In this document: one piece after another, positions 1-7,703 of the stretch
Numbering within the stretch: the first letter of the stretch is position 1
How the letters are laid out: every line of letters begins with the position of its first letter
Source: Acetatifactor sp.
GTDB lineage: Bacteria > Bacillota > Clostridia > Lachnospirales > Lachnospiraceae
Direction of reading: 5' to 3'
NCBI GenBank assembly: GCA_016290775.1
Contig: JAEEVF010000001.1
Location: forward strand, 62,001-126,000
Length of the DNA stretch: 64,000 nucleotides
The notes under the pieces: model-generated
Databases searched by the model: none
What the model saw: the letters and a program-made list of their open reading frames with translations, nothing else
Told to the model about the DNA's origin: nothing
Made by a program: the position numbers and the translations under genes

Positions 1-55
1 GAAGAAATAAGTTCGACCATCTTAAGTAATGTGATAATTCAGACTTCAAGCGCAG

Positions 56-90
56 GACGGCGTACCACGGTACGCCGTCTTCGTCATTTT
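56..90 (+). terminator. intrinsic terminator of upstream gene
   Basis: A perfect 11-bp inverted repeat (56-66 with 69-79) with almost no loop is followed by a T-rich stretch ending in TTTT at 87-90. It probably ends transcription of a gene that lies mostly left of the window; an AAATAA at 5-10 could be that gene's stop, which I cannot confirm. Confidence 0.75.
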
Positions 91-101
91 AAAAGTTTTG
101 C

Positions 102-130
102 TTGCATTTGCGGAAGGAACGTGTTATGAT
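102..130 (+). promoter_or_regulatory. sigma-A-type promoter of tRNA-Trp
   Basis: TTGCAT at 102-107 and TATGAT at 125-130 are separated by 17 nt and lie about 30 nt upstream of the tRNA, which fits a dedicated stable-RNA promoter. Confidence 0.7.
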
Positions 131-160
131 TTCATTCGTCGGCAAAAGACGGATCAATAT

Positions 161-231
161 AGGGGAATAGTACAATGGTAGTGCGGCGGTCTCCAAAACC
201 GTTAATGGGAGTTCGATCCTCTCTTCCCCTG
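161..231 (+). tRNA. trnW: tRNA-Trp (anticodon CCA)
   Basis: The acceptor arm 161-167 pairs perfectly with 224-230 and the discriminator is G231. The anticodon loop 191-197 reads CTCCAAA with CCA at 193-195, decoding UGG. The T arm has the TTCGATC loop with a five-pair stem (one G-T), and the D arm contains the usual AATGGTAG-type loop. The 3' CCA is not encoded. The gene stands alone between its own promoter and terminator. Confidence 0.97.
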
Positions 232-236
232 GTTAG

Positions 237-270
237 AGCTTGAAGGGCAGCTGCTTTTCAAGCTTTTTTT
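237..270 (+). terminator. intrinsic terminator after tRNA-Trp
   Basis: AGCTTGAA at 237-244 pairs with TTCAAGCT at 257-264, followed by six T (265-270). It starts six bases after the tRNA, so the tRNA is a monocistronic transcript. Confidence 0.85.
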
Positions 271-309
271 ATGCATGCGCGCCCGTGCCCGCATTCACAT
301 TGAGAACTC

Positions 310-473
310 GGGGTTGCGGCTGGCATCCCCTCTCAGGCCTATTCGCATTACGTGATTTTACGTAGCGGGTGCTAAGGCATCTCAAATGCCGCCGAAAAGA
401 TGGCGTCATTTGATACGCTGCCTAAGCACCGACGTAAAATACGTACCTGAGAGGGGACAGCCAGTCGCTCCCC
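310..473. repeat. long imperfect palindrome (MITE-like or structured-RNA element)
   Basis: The left arm (310-393) and right arm (402-473) are reverse complements over most of their length. CCCCTCTCAGG (327-337) matches CCTGAGAGGGG (446-456). TACGT-ATTTTACGT, GGTGCT-AGGCA and TCAAATG-CGCC blocks also pair across the element. About 11 bases bulge on the left and a GAAAAGA-type loop sits at the tip. The whole could fold into one hairpin of about 75 bp. I see no transposase and no clear target-site duplication. It lies in the gap of nearly 500 bases between the tRNA and the next gene, in which I see no convincing coding region. Confidence 0.75.
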
Positions 474-631
474 TCGAGGTGGAGGATGGCCTGGATAGAA
501 GCGGTGGATGTGTGGTAAGGGGAAGCAGTGTGGCGAACGCTGGATGTTGTTCCTCGAGGTGGAGGCATGGCCTGGATGGAAGCGGTGGATGTGTGGTAAG
601 GGGAAGCAGTGCGGCGAAAACTGTGAGTTCT
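472..631. repeat. two-copy 80-bp tandem duplication
   Basis: The segment beginning CCTCGAGGTGGAGG at 472 recurs at 552, followed in both copies by a nearly identical stretch of about 65 bases containing GGTGGATGTGTGGTAAGGGG. The copies differ at a handful of positions. The repeat directly abuts the right end of the hairpin element. A reading frame crosses it, but its composition and lack of a ribosome binding site make it an unlikely gene. Confidence 0.8.
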
Positions 632-740
632 TTGAGTTGGTGGATGGGCAGGGTGGAAGCGCATGCATGCACTGAGGAGAGTATGCATGGTAAGGCAGGC
701 GTGCAGGACTGGTAGCATGGGAAGTGAGGTGGTAAGTGGT

Positions 741-1139
741 ATGGAGCAGGACGAGAGATTGGCAAAGGCGCTGGAAACACTTAGGAATTATGTGCTAGAG
801 TTGGGGATGAAGGCTGGGAAGAGTGAGGAATGGGCCGGGGAGCTGTGGGAGCGGATTAAGGGTAGTAATGGGGTGTTAAGGGAGCTGGCGTATTATCACG
901 ATTACGGAGAGTTTTTGGGAGAGTATAAGGTTGCAGGTTTTGGGCTGACGGACGTGCTGGTGTGGCAGGTGGATCATTTTAAGGCATATATGGACCGGCA
1001 TGAGGAGATGAACCGTTATCGGACGGAAAGGCTCTTTTTGGAATCGTTGGACGTGTTGCTGAAAATGGAGCAGGATCCGAAGCCTTTTGTCGAGAAAATG
1101 AAAGGCGAAACGGGGACGGATTTTGCGGATAAATATTGA
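741..1139 (+). CDS. hypothetical protein, small, soluble
   Basis: This encodes about 132 residues. An in-frame start exists at 663, but the ATG at 741 is preferred because GAGGTGG lies about 10 bases upstream and the residues before it (Cys/Arg-rich) look non-coding. The protein is charged and predicted largely helical, with no signal peptide or membrane segment. It contains a Tyr/His/Asp-containing stretch near residues 50-60 and a Trp-containing amphipathic helix near residue 75. I do not recognise the family. The next gene also begins with Met-Glu-Gln-Asp, but the two proteins are not otherwise obviously similar. Confidence 0.6.
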   Translation: MEQDERLAKALETLRNYVLELGMKAGKSEEWAGELWERIKGSNGVLRELAYYHDYGEFLGEYKVAGFGLTDVLVWQVDHFKAYMDRHEEMNRYRTERLFLESLDVLLKMEQDPKPFVEKMKGETGTDFADKY

Positions 1140-1251
1140 AAAAAATACTGTACTTTTGCGGAAAGTATGATAATATAAAAATACATATGTGTCATTTTTG
1201 CGCGCAAAAATAGGAAAATATGACAGGTCTGGCTTAAATGGGAGGACTTGG

Positions 1252-1713
1252 ATGGAGCAGGATGCGGGCATGAACGAAAAGATCATACGGGAGTATCATG
1301 AAGCCGTGGAGCCGCTGTTTCGCTTTTGGCCTTGGCTGGAGCAGCATGCGGGCGAGACGGGTCAGACGCTCTTTGAGGAGCAGGGGATCGCGGAGCATTC
1401 CCTGAGCTTTCCGGTGTATGATCCGATGCTCACGCAGTTTATCCGCGAGGCGGGGCAGAGTAGCCTGATGGATCGCAACTATCCATACGTATATTCCAGA
1501 AATGGTCTGCGAGATCATGCGGACGAGCGGGCCTTGATCACAAAAGCCGGTCCGGAAGAATGGGATCAGCTTCGGGGAATCCTCTCGCGCTATGTCCTTG
1601 GCGGCCGCGTGAAGGCAATGCTCTGGAGTGAGGGCGTGAAAGCATGCACATATCTGCTGGTCCTGAAGCGAATGAAGGAGATCGCGACGGGGCTTGAGCA
1701 GGAGAACGAATGA
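1252..1713 (+). CDS. hypothetical protein, about 153 aa
   Basis: The ATG at 1252 is chosen because GGAGG (1241-1245) lies six bases upstream; the frame is open from 1189 without a ribosome binding site. The protein is soluble, acidic and Trp-containing (FWPWLEQ near residue 25), with a YPYVYSRNGLR segment in the middle and a helical C-terminus. This composition resembles small uncharacterised proteins of Lachnospiraceae, but I cannot name a family. The TetR regulator gene follows after 28 bases, suggesting co-transcription. The preceding 110 bases are AT-rich but hold no clear consensus promoter. Confidence 0.65.
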   Translation: MEQDAGMNEKIIREYHEAVEPLFRFWPWLEQHAGETGQTLFEEQGIAEHSLSFPVYDPMLTQFIREAGQSSLMDRNYPYVYSRNGLRDHADERALITKAGPEEWDQLRGILSRYVLGGRVKAMLWSEGVKACTYLLVLKRMKEIATGLEQENE

Positions 1714-1741
1714 CCTTTGGGGGAAAGGCACGGGGGAGAAC

Positions 1742-2329
1742 ATGGGAGAGAAATCAATTCAAAAGAGAAAGTATATTCTGGAGACGGCGCGAAAGGTTTT
1801 CGTGGAGAAGGGCTTTAAGAAGGTGACCATGAAGGACATCGTGGAGGCTTGCGACATCAGCCGCGGCGGCCTGTATCTCTATTTCGAGAGCACCAGCCAG
1901 ATCTTCCAGGAGGTCATGAAGATGGAGACCCAGGAGGCGGATGATCTCTTCTCCGACAGCATCAAGGAGGATGCGACGGCATCTGACATTTTGCTTTTGT
2001 TCCTTCGTGAGCAGAAGAAGGAGCTGCTTCGCAAGAAGGATACGCTGACGCAGGCCATCTATGAATTCTATTTTGAGAATCAGCTCCCGAAGAAGGAAAA
2101 CAGACTCAAGAAGCAATTTGATTCCGCAGTGAGGATCATCGAAGGATTGATCGGAGCTGGAGTGGAGAGCGGTGAGTTTTACTGTGAGGATCCGGCCGGT
2201 TGTGCCAGGAACATCATGTTTGTTTTGGAAGGACTCAAAATCTGTGCGCAGACCATCGGCGTAACGCCTGAGATGGTGGATCGTGAGATCCTCTATCTGT
2301 TCAAGAATCTGTGCGTGGAAGAGGAATAA
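1742..2329 (+). CDS. TetR/AcrR family transcriptional regulator
   Basis: This encodes 195 residues. The start at 1742 has GGGGGAG (about 1733-1739) just upstream; the 16 residues in front of it in the open frame are not typical. Residues 5-55 form the TetR DNA-binding domain: a first helix (RKYILETARKVFVEKGF), then the recognition unit TMKDIVEACDISRGGLYLYF ending in the hallmark YxYF. The C-terminal 140 residues are a helical ligand-binding and dimerisation domain without an assignable ligand. It lies 39 bases upstream of purL on the same strand. Such regulators often control a neighbouring transporter, but the nearest exporter (MATE) is 8.6 kb away, so the target is unknown. Confidence 0.9.
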   Translation: MGEKSIQKRKYILETARKVFVEKGFKKVTMKDIVEACDISRGGLYLYFESTSQIFQEVMKMETQEADDLFSDSIKEDATASDILLLFLREQKKELLRKKDTLTQAIYEFYFENQLPKKENRLKKQFDSAVRIIEGLIGAGVESGEFYCEDPAGCARNIMFVLEGLKICAQTIGVTPEMVDREILYLFKNLCVEEE

Positions 2330-2368
2330 ATATTTCTAACGTAAGGCAAGGAGAGGCAAGTTTAAGAA

Positions 2369-5300
2369 ATGGGAAACGTAAGACGGATCTATGTGGAAAA
2401 GAAGGCACCTTATGCGGTCAAGGCAAAGGAATTGCATGACGAGTTAAAGAATTATCTCGGCATTGACGCAAAGGCAGTGAGGGAGTTCATCCGCTATGAC
2501 GTGGAGAATATCTCCGACGAGGTGTTTGACAAGGCATGCAAGACGGTGTTCTCGGAGCCGCCGGTAGATGATCTCTATCTTGAGACCATCGAGGTTCCAA
2601 GTGACGCGAAGGTGTTCTCAGTGGAATTCCTTCCCGGTCAGTTCGATCAGAGAGCAGATTCCGCAGTACAGTGTGTTCAGTTCCTTGATGAGAATGAAAA
2701 CCCCGTTATTCGCACGGCCGTTACCTACATGATCCAGGGTGACGTGACGGAAGATGAATTCGCAAAGATCAAAGCTTATTGCATCAACCCCGTGGATTCG
2801 AGGGAGACAGGCATGGAGAAGCCTGAGACCTTGATCACGAAGTTTGATGATCCTGCAGACGTATCAATCTTCAATGGTTTCGCCGACATGCCTGAAAAGG
2901 ACCTTCGGGATCTCTATGATTCCCTTGGCTTGGCGATGACCTTCAAGGATTTCCAGCATATTCAGAATTATTTCAAGAACGACGAAAAGCGCGATCCGTC
3001 CATGACGGAGATCCGCGTTCTCGATACCTATTGGTCTGATCACTGTCGTCATACCACCTTCTCCACTGAGCTTACTGACGTGGAGTTTGGCGAGGGCTAT
3101 TACAGAACGCCCCTTGAGACCACTTACCAGAGTTATCTCGACACCAGGGCTGAGATCTTTGCCGGCAGAACGGATAAGTTCGTCTGCCTGATGGATCTTG
3201 CGCTGATGGCCATGAGAAAGCTGAAGGCAGACGGCAAGCTCGCGGACATGGAAGAATCCGATGAGATCAATGCCTGCTCCGTTGTGGTTCCCGTGGAAAT
3301 GGATTATGGCGATCACAAGGAGACCGAGGAGTGGCTGGTGTTCTTCAAGAATGAGACCCACAACCACCCGACCGAGATCGAGCCTTTCGGTGGCGCGGCA
3401 ACCTGCCTTGGCGGTGCGATCCGCGATCCCCTGTCCGGCAGAGGCTATGTATATCAGGCAATGCGCGTGACCGGTGCGGCAGATCCCACCGTTCCCGTTT
3501 CTGAGACCTTAAAGGGCAAGCTTTCCCAGAAGAAGCTCGTTCGCGGCGCGGCGGCCGGATATTCCTCCTACGGAAACCAGATCGGCCTTGCGACCGGCTT
3601 TGTAAAAGAGATCTATCATCCGAATTACGTTGCAAAGAGAATGGAGATCGGTGCCGTGATGGGTGCCGCTCCCAGAAAGAACGTGATCCGCGAGACTTCC
3701 GATCCCGGCGACGTGATCATCCTTCTTGGCGGTCGTACCGGCCGTGACGGCTGCGGCGGCGCAACCGGTTCCTCCAAGGTGCACACCGAGGCCTCCATTG
3801 AGACCTGTGGCGCTGAGGTACAAAAGGGTAACGCACCCACCGAGAGAAAGATCCAGAGGCTCTTCCGCAGAGAGGAAGTCAGCAAGCTCATCAAGAAGTG
3901 TAACGACTTTGGCGCAGGCGGCGTATCTGTAGCAATCGGTGAGCTGGCAGCAGGCCTGACCGTTGATCTTGACAAGGTGCCGAAGAAATATGCCGGCTTG
4001 GACGGAACGGAGCTTGCGATCTCCGAGTCCCAGGAGCGTATGGCAGTGGTGGTGGATCCCAAGGACGTGGATCAGTTCCTGGCATATTCCGCCGAAGAAA
4101 ACCTTGAGGCAGTTCCCGTTGCAGTCGTGACGGAGGATCCGAGACTTGTCCTGAATTGGCGCGGCAAGACCATCGTGAACCTCAAGAGAGCCTTCCTTGA
4201 CACCAACGGCGCGCATCAGGAGACGACCGTAAAGGTGGACGTTCCCGCTGAGGAAGACAATTACTTTAACAAGATTTCCGTTCCTGCCGTAGAAGAAAAG
4301 CTTGAGGCAGGCGACGTAAAGGCAGCATGGCTGACCTTACTGAATGACCTGAACGTTTGCTCACAGAAGGGCCTGGTGGAGATGTTTGATGCCTCCATCG
4401 GCGCGGGTTCGGTGTTCATGCCTTATGGCGGAAAGCATCAGTTGACCGAGACGCAGGCCATGGTTGCAAAGCTTCCCGTGCTTCAGGGCAAGACCGATAC
4501 CGTGACCATGATGGCTTATGGTTTCGATCCTTTCCTTTCGAGCTGGAGCCCTTACCACGGCGCAGTATATGCCGTAGTTGAGTCCATGGCAAAGATCGTT
4601 GCAAACGGCGGTGACTTCTCGAAGATCCGTTTCACCTTCCAGGAGTACTTCCGCAGAATGACCAGCGATCCTTCCCGTTGGAGCCAGCCTTTCGCTGCAC
4701 TCCTTGGTGCGTATGACGCACAGATCGGATTTGGCCTTCCTTCCATCGGCGGTAAGGATTCCATGTCCGGTACCTTCAATGACATTGACGTTCCGCCTAC
4801 GTTGGTATCCTTTGCAGTGGATATCGCAAAGAGCGGTGACATTATCACTCCCGAGCTCAAGAAGGCCGGCAACAAGCTGGTATGCTTTGAGATTGAAAAG
4901 GACGACTTCGACGTTCCGATGTACGAGGAGGTCGCAGAACTTTACTCGAAGATCCATGAGTTGATCCAGAAGAAGGCAATCGTTTCCGCATATGCCCTCG
5001 ATGCAAAGGGTATCGCGGCAGCCATTTCCAAGATGGCATTTGGTAACGGCCTTGGCGTGGAAGTGAATGACAGCCTGCCCGCAGAGGAGCTGTTCGCAAA
5101 TGAGCTTGGCAACATCGTTGCCGAGATGCCTGCAGACATGCTCGGACTCCTCGATGAGATGGAGATCGATTATACTCTGGTCGGCACCGTAACCGCTGCA
5201 CCTGAGTTTAAGTTTGGCGAAGCAGTGATCTCCATGGACGAGGCACTTGCTTCCTGGAAGAAGAAGCTTGAGAAGGTGTTCCCGACCAAGGCGGTCAAGG

Positions 5301-6166
5301 GAACGGAGCCCATTGAGAGCAAGATCTACAGAACGGATGCGATCTATGTTTGCAAGAACAAGGTGGCAAGACCGAACGTCTTCATCCCCGTGTTCCCTGG
5401 CACCAACTGTGAATATGATTCCACGAAGGCTTTTGAGAGAGCAGGCGCAAAGGTGAAGACCTTAGTGTTCAAGAACCTCTCCGCAAGCGACATCCGCGAG
5501 TCCGTGGAGGCATTTGAAAAGGCGATTGATCAGGCACAGATCATCATGTTCCCCGGCGGCTTCTCCGCAGGTGATGAGCCCGACGGAAGCGCGAAGTTCT
5601 TCGCAACGGCATTCCAGAACGAGAAGATGAAGGAAGCCGTAATGAAGCTCCTGAATGAGAGAGATGGCCTTGCACTTGGTATCTGTAACGGATTCCAGGC
5701 ACTGATCAAGCTCGGTCTTGTACCTTACGGTGAGATCGTCGGTCAGAAGGAGGATTCACCGACCCTGACCTTCAACACCATCAACCGCCACATCTCCAAG
5801 ATGGCATATACCAAGGTGGTATCCAACAAGTCGCCTTGGCTGCAGGGCGCTGAGCTGGGCAAGACCTATTGCAATCCCGCATCTCACGGCGAGGGCCGTT
5901 TCGTTGCTCCGAAGGAGTGGCTCGACAAGCTCTTCGCAAACGGACAGGTGGCGACGCAATATTGTGATCCCGACGGCAACCTTTCCATGGATGAGGAATA
6001 CAACATCAATGGTTCCTACATGGCGATCGAGGGCATTACCTCTCCGGATGGCAGGTGCCTGGGCAAGATGGCACACTCCGAGAGACGCGGAGAGAGCGTT
6101 GCGATCAACATCTATGGAGAGCAGGACATGAAGATTTTCGAGTCCGGCGTTGCATACTTCAAGTAA
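2369..6166 (+). CDS. purL: phosphoribosylformylglycinamidine synthase, single-chain
   Basis: This 1,265-residue enzyme converts FGAR, glutamine and ATP to FGAM in purine biosynthesis. It is the fused form: an N-terminal PurS-like region, two tandem AIRS/PurM-like halves (motifs LDTYWSDHCRHTTF and THNHPTEIEPFGGAATCLGG near residues 215-345), and a class I glutamine amidotransferase domain from about residue 1015. The amidotransferase shows PVFPGTNCEYDS, FPGGFSAGDE, the nucleophile Cys1106 in LGICNGFQAL, and the downstream His/Glu region NPASHGEGRF. Length and architecture match the clade II form found in clostridia. An AAGGAGAGG lies about 13 bases upstream of the ATG, a rather long spacing. 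A terminator follows directly. Confidence 0.97.
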   Translation: MGNVRRIYVEKKAPYAVKAKELHDELKNYLGIDAKAVREFIRYDVENISDEVFDKACKTVFSEPPVDDLYLETIEVPSDAKVFSVEFLPGQFDQRADSAVQCVQFLDENENPVIRTAVTYMIQGDVTEDEFAKIKAYCINPVDSRETGMEKPETLITKFDDPADVSIFNGFADMPEKDLRDLYDSLGLAMTFKDFQHIQNYFKNDEKRDPSMTEIRVLDTYWSDHCRHTTFSTELTDVEFGEGYYRTPLETTYQSYLDTRAEIFAGRTDKFVCLMDLALMAMRKLKADGKLADMEESDEINACSVVVPVEMDYGDHKETEEWLVFFKNETHNHPTEIEPFGGAATCLGGAIRDPLSGRGYVYQAMRVTGAADPTVPVSETLKGKLSQKKLVRGAAAGYSSYGNQIGLATGFVKEIYHPNYVAKRMEIGAVMGAAPRKNVIRETSDPGDVIILLGGRTGRDGCGGATGSSKVHTEASIETCGAEVQKGNAPTERKIQRLFRREEVSKLIKKCNDFGAGGVSVAIGELAAGLTVDLDKVPKKYAGLDGTELAISESQERMAVVVDPKDVDQFLAYSAEENLEAVPVAVVTEDPRLVLNWRGKTIVNLKRAFLDTNGAHQETTVKVDVPAEEDNYFNKISVPAVEEKLEAGDVKAAWLTLLNDLNVCSQKGLVEMFDASIGAGSVFMPYGGKHQLTETQAMVAKLPVLQGKTDTVTMMAYGFDPFLSSWSPYHGAVYAVVESMAKIVANGGDFSKIRFTFQEYFRRMTSDPSRWSQPFAALLGAYDAQIGFGLPSIGGKDSMSGTFNDIDVPPTLVSFAVDIAKSGDIITPELKKAGNKLVCFEIEKDDFDVPMYEEVAELYSKIHELIQKKAIVSAYALDAKGIAAAISKMAFGNGLGVEVNDSLPAEELFANELGNIVAEMPADMLGLLDEMEIDYTLVGTVTAAPEFKFGEAVISMDEALASWKKKLEKVFPTKAVKGTEPIESKIYRTDAIYVCKNKVARPNVFIPVFPGTNCEYDSTKAFERAGAKVKTLVFKNLSASDIRESVEAFEKAIDQAQIIMFPGGFSAGDEPDGSAKFFATAFQNEKMKEAVMKLLNERDGLALGICNGFQALIKLGLVPYGEIVGQKEDSPTLTFNTINRHISKMAYTKVVSNKSPWLQGAELGKTYCNPASHGEGRFVAPKEWLDKLFANGQVATQYCDPDGNLSMDEEYNINGSYMAIEGITSPDGRCLGKMAHSERRGESVAINIYGEQDMKIFESGVAYFK

Positions 6167-6184
6167 ATAGTACGAAAAATGACA

Positions 6185-6217
6185 AAGAGGTCACCCAAGG
6201 GGTTGGCCTCTTTTCTT
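6185..6217 (+). terminator. intrinsic terminator after purL
   Basis: A stem of about 12 bp (AAGAGGTCACCC with GGTTGGCCTCTT, one mismatch) closes on AAGG and is followed by TTTTCTTT. It separates purL from the carA promoter. Confidence 0.8.
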
Positions 6218-6277
6218 TCGAGCGGAATCGTTAGATAATTTCGCTTAAAGTCTAAATCTTTTTTTACGTAATTACCA

Positions 6278-6307
6278 TTGAATCTTTTGGAAAGTACGTG
6301 ATATAAT
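6278..6307 (+). promoter_or_regulatory. promoter of carAB
   Basis: TTGAAT (6278-6283) and a perfect TATAAT (6302-6307) are separated by 18 nt. The leader to the carA start is about 55 nt, too short for a PyrR-type attenuator, and I see none. Confidence 0.75.
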
Positions 6308-6367
6308 ATCGCGGATATAAATAAGGTGTTTATGGTGGTTGCAGGTCAGGTTAGGAGGAAAAACCAA

Positions 6368-7702
6368 ATGAAAGCGTTTTTGATCCTGGAAGACGGCACC
6401 GTGTTTGCGGGGACGCATATCGGCGCCGAAAAAGAAATCATCAGTGAAATCGTGTTCAACACGTCGATGGCAGGATATCTTGAAGTGCTGACGGACCCGT
6501 CATACGCGGGGCAGGCAGTATGTATGACCTATCCCCTCATTGGTAATTATGGCATTTGCAAAGAGGATGAAGAATCCTTAAAACCATGGCCTGACGGCTT
6601 TATCGTTCGGGAGCTCTCCCGGAGACCCAGCAATTTTCGCTGTGATATTTCCATTCAACAATTCTTGGAAGAAAATGACGTTCCCGGCATTGCAGGGATC
6701 GATACCCGTGCTCTGACAAAGATCCTTCGCGAGAAGGGAACCATGAACGGCATGATCACCACGAAGGAATATGCCGATCTAAGTGAGGTTCTTCCAAAGA
6801 TCAAGGCATATACGACCGGAAAGGTTGTGGAAAAGGTTACCTGTAAAGAAAAGTATGTCGTAAAGGCTTCGGAAAGCCTTGAAGACAATGGCCCCATCTC
6901 CGGCATGGCAAGGTTTGACAAGGAAAAGTACCTTGCGGGCGAGAGGGAAATGAGACCTTCGTTGGTCAAGGAATTAAACGGCAAAGGCCTTAAGGTTGCA
7001 CTGATGGACTTCGGCGCAAAGGCCAACATCGCAAGGTCACTTGCGGCAAGAGGCTGCGACGTTACGGTTTACCCGGCACTGACCGCAGCAGAGGTAATCC
7101 TGAAAGACGCGCCGGACGGCATCATGCTTTCGAACGGCCCCGGAGATCCGAAGGAATGTACCTCCATCATCGCGGAGATCCAAAAGCTTTATGCGACCGA
7201 CGTTCCCATCTTTGCCATCTGCTTAGGGCATCAGCTCATGGCGCTGGCAACGGGTGCGGACACATATAAATTAAAATACGGCCACCGCGGCGGGAACCAT
7301 CCGGTGATGGATCTTGCGACGGGGCGGGTTTACATCTCCTCGCAAAACCATGGTTACGTGGTGGACACGGGAAAGCTTGATCCGAGCGTTGCGATCCCCG
7401 CGTTCTGCAACGTCAATGACGACACGAACGAAGGCCTTGCCTATGTCGGGAAGAATGTTTTCACGGTGCAGTTCCACCCGGAGGCATGCCCTGGTCCCCA
7501 GGATTCGGGCTATCTGTTTGACCGCTTCATCGAGATGATGAAGGCGAAGAAAGACGGAAAGAACGTGGATGCCGCAGCAAGATACGGGATCGCAAATTTC
7601 GTAAAGAAGGATTTTGTTCCTGACGTGCCAACGGGGACGGTTCCCGGTGGCACAAATGAGTCAAAAAGAACCGTCCCCAGTGGCACAAAGGAGGTGCGGT
7701 AA
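6368..7702 (+). CDS. carA: carbamoyl-phosphate synthase small subunit
   Basis: This glutaminase subunit of carbamoyl-phosphate synthase supplies ammonia to CarB for pyrimidine and arginine synthesis. The start at 6368 has AGGAGG nine bases upstream. The N-terminal CPSase small-chain domain (FLILEDGTVFAGTHIGAEKE) is followed by a class I glutaminase domain with Cys285 in ICLGHQLMAL and the His/Glu pair in QFHPEACPGPQ. At 444 residues it exceeds the usual 360-385. The extra C-terminal tail after FDRFIEMM is Lys- then Gly/Thr/Pro-rich, and its last third is encoded by a palindromic repeat inserted before the stop. It probably reads through into carB, whose ATG begins two bases after the stop codon. 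Confidence 0.97.
   Translation: MKAFLILEDGTVFAGTHIGAEKEIISEIVFNTSMAGYLEVLTDPSYAGQAVCMTYPLIGNYGICKEDEESLKPWPDGFIVRELSRRPSNFRCDISIQQFLEENDVPGIAGIDTRALTKILREKGTMNGMITTKEYADLSEVLPKIKAYTTGKVVEKVTCKEKYVVKASESLEDNGPISGMARFDKEKYLAGEREMRPSLVKELNGKGLKVALMDFGAKANIARSLAARGCDVTVYPALTAAEVILKDAPDGIMLSNGPGDPKECTSIIAEIQKLYATDVPIFAICLGHQLMALATGADTYKLKYGHRGGNHPVMDLATGRVYISSQNHGYVVDTGKLDPSVAIPAFCNVNDDTNEGLAYVGKNVFTVQFHPEACPGPQDSGYLFDRFIEMMKAKKDGKNVDAAARYGIANFVKKDFVPDVPTGTVPGGTNESKRTVPSGTKEVR
7625..7686. repeat. REP-like palindromic element inside the carA 3' end
   Basis: The 19-base inverted repeat GTGCCAACGGGGACGGTTC (7625-7643) pairs with its near-perfect complement at 7668-7686. A GTGGCACAAA direct repeat also occurs at 7647-7656 and 7680-7689. 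Sequences of this GGGGACGGTTC/GTGGCAC type are known as dispersed intergenic repeats in many Firmicutes, in some genomes alongside REP-associated tyrosine transposases. Here it is translated as the CarA tail and ends three bases before the carB ribosome binding site. Confidence 0.8.
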
Positions 7703-7703
7703 G

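Noticed and set aside
386..715. Reading frames on both strands across the hairpin and tandem repeat region.
   Set aside because: They follow the repeat structure, have no ribosome binding site, and their products are low-complexity Pro/His/Ser or Gly/Arg strings.
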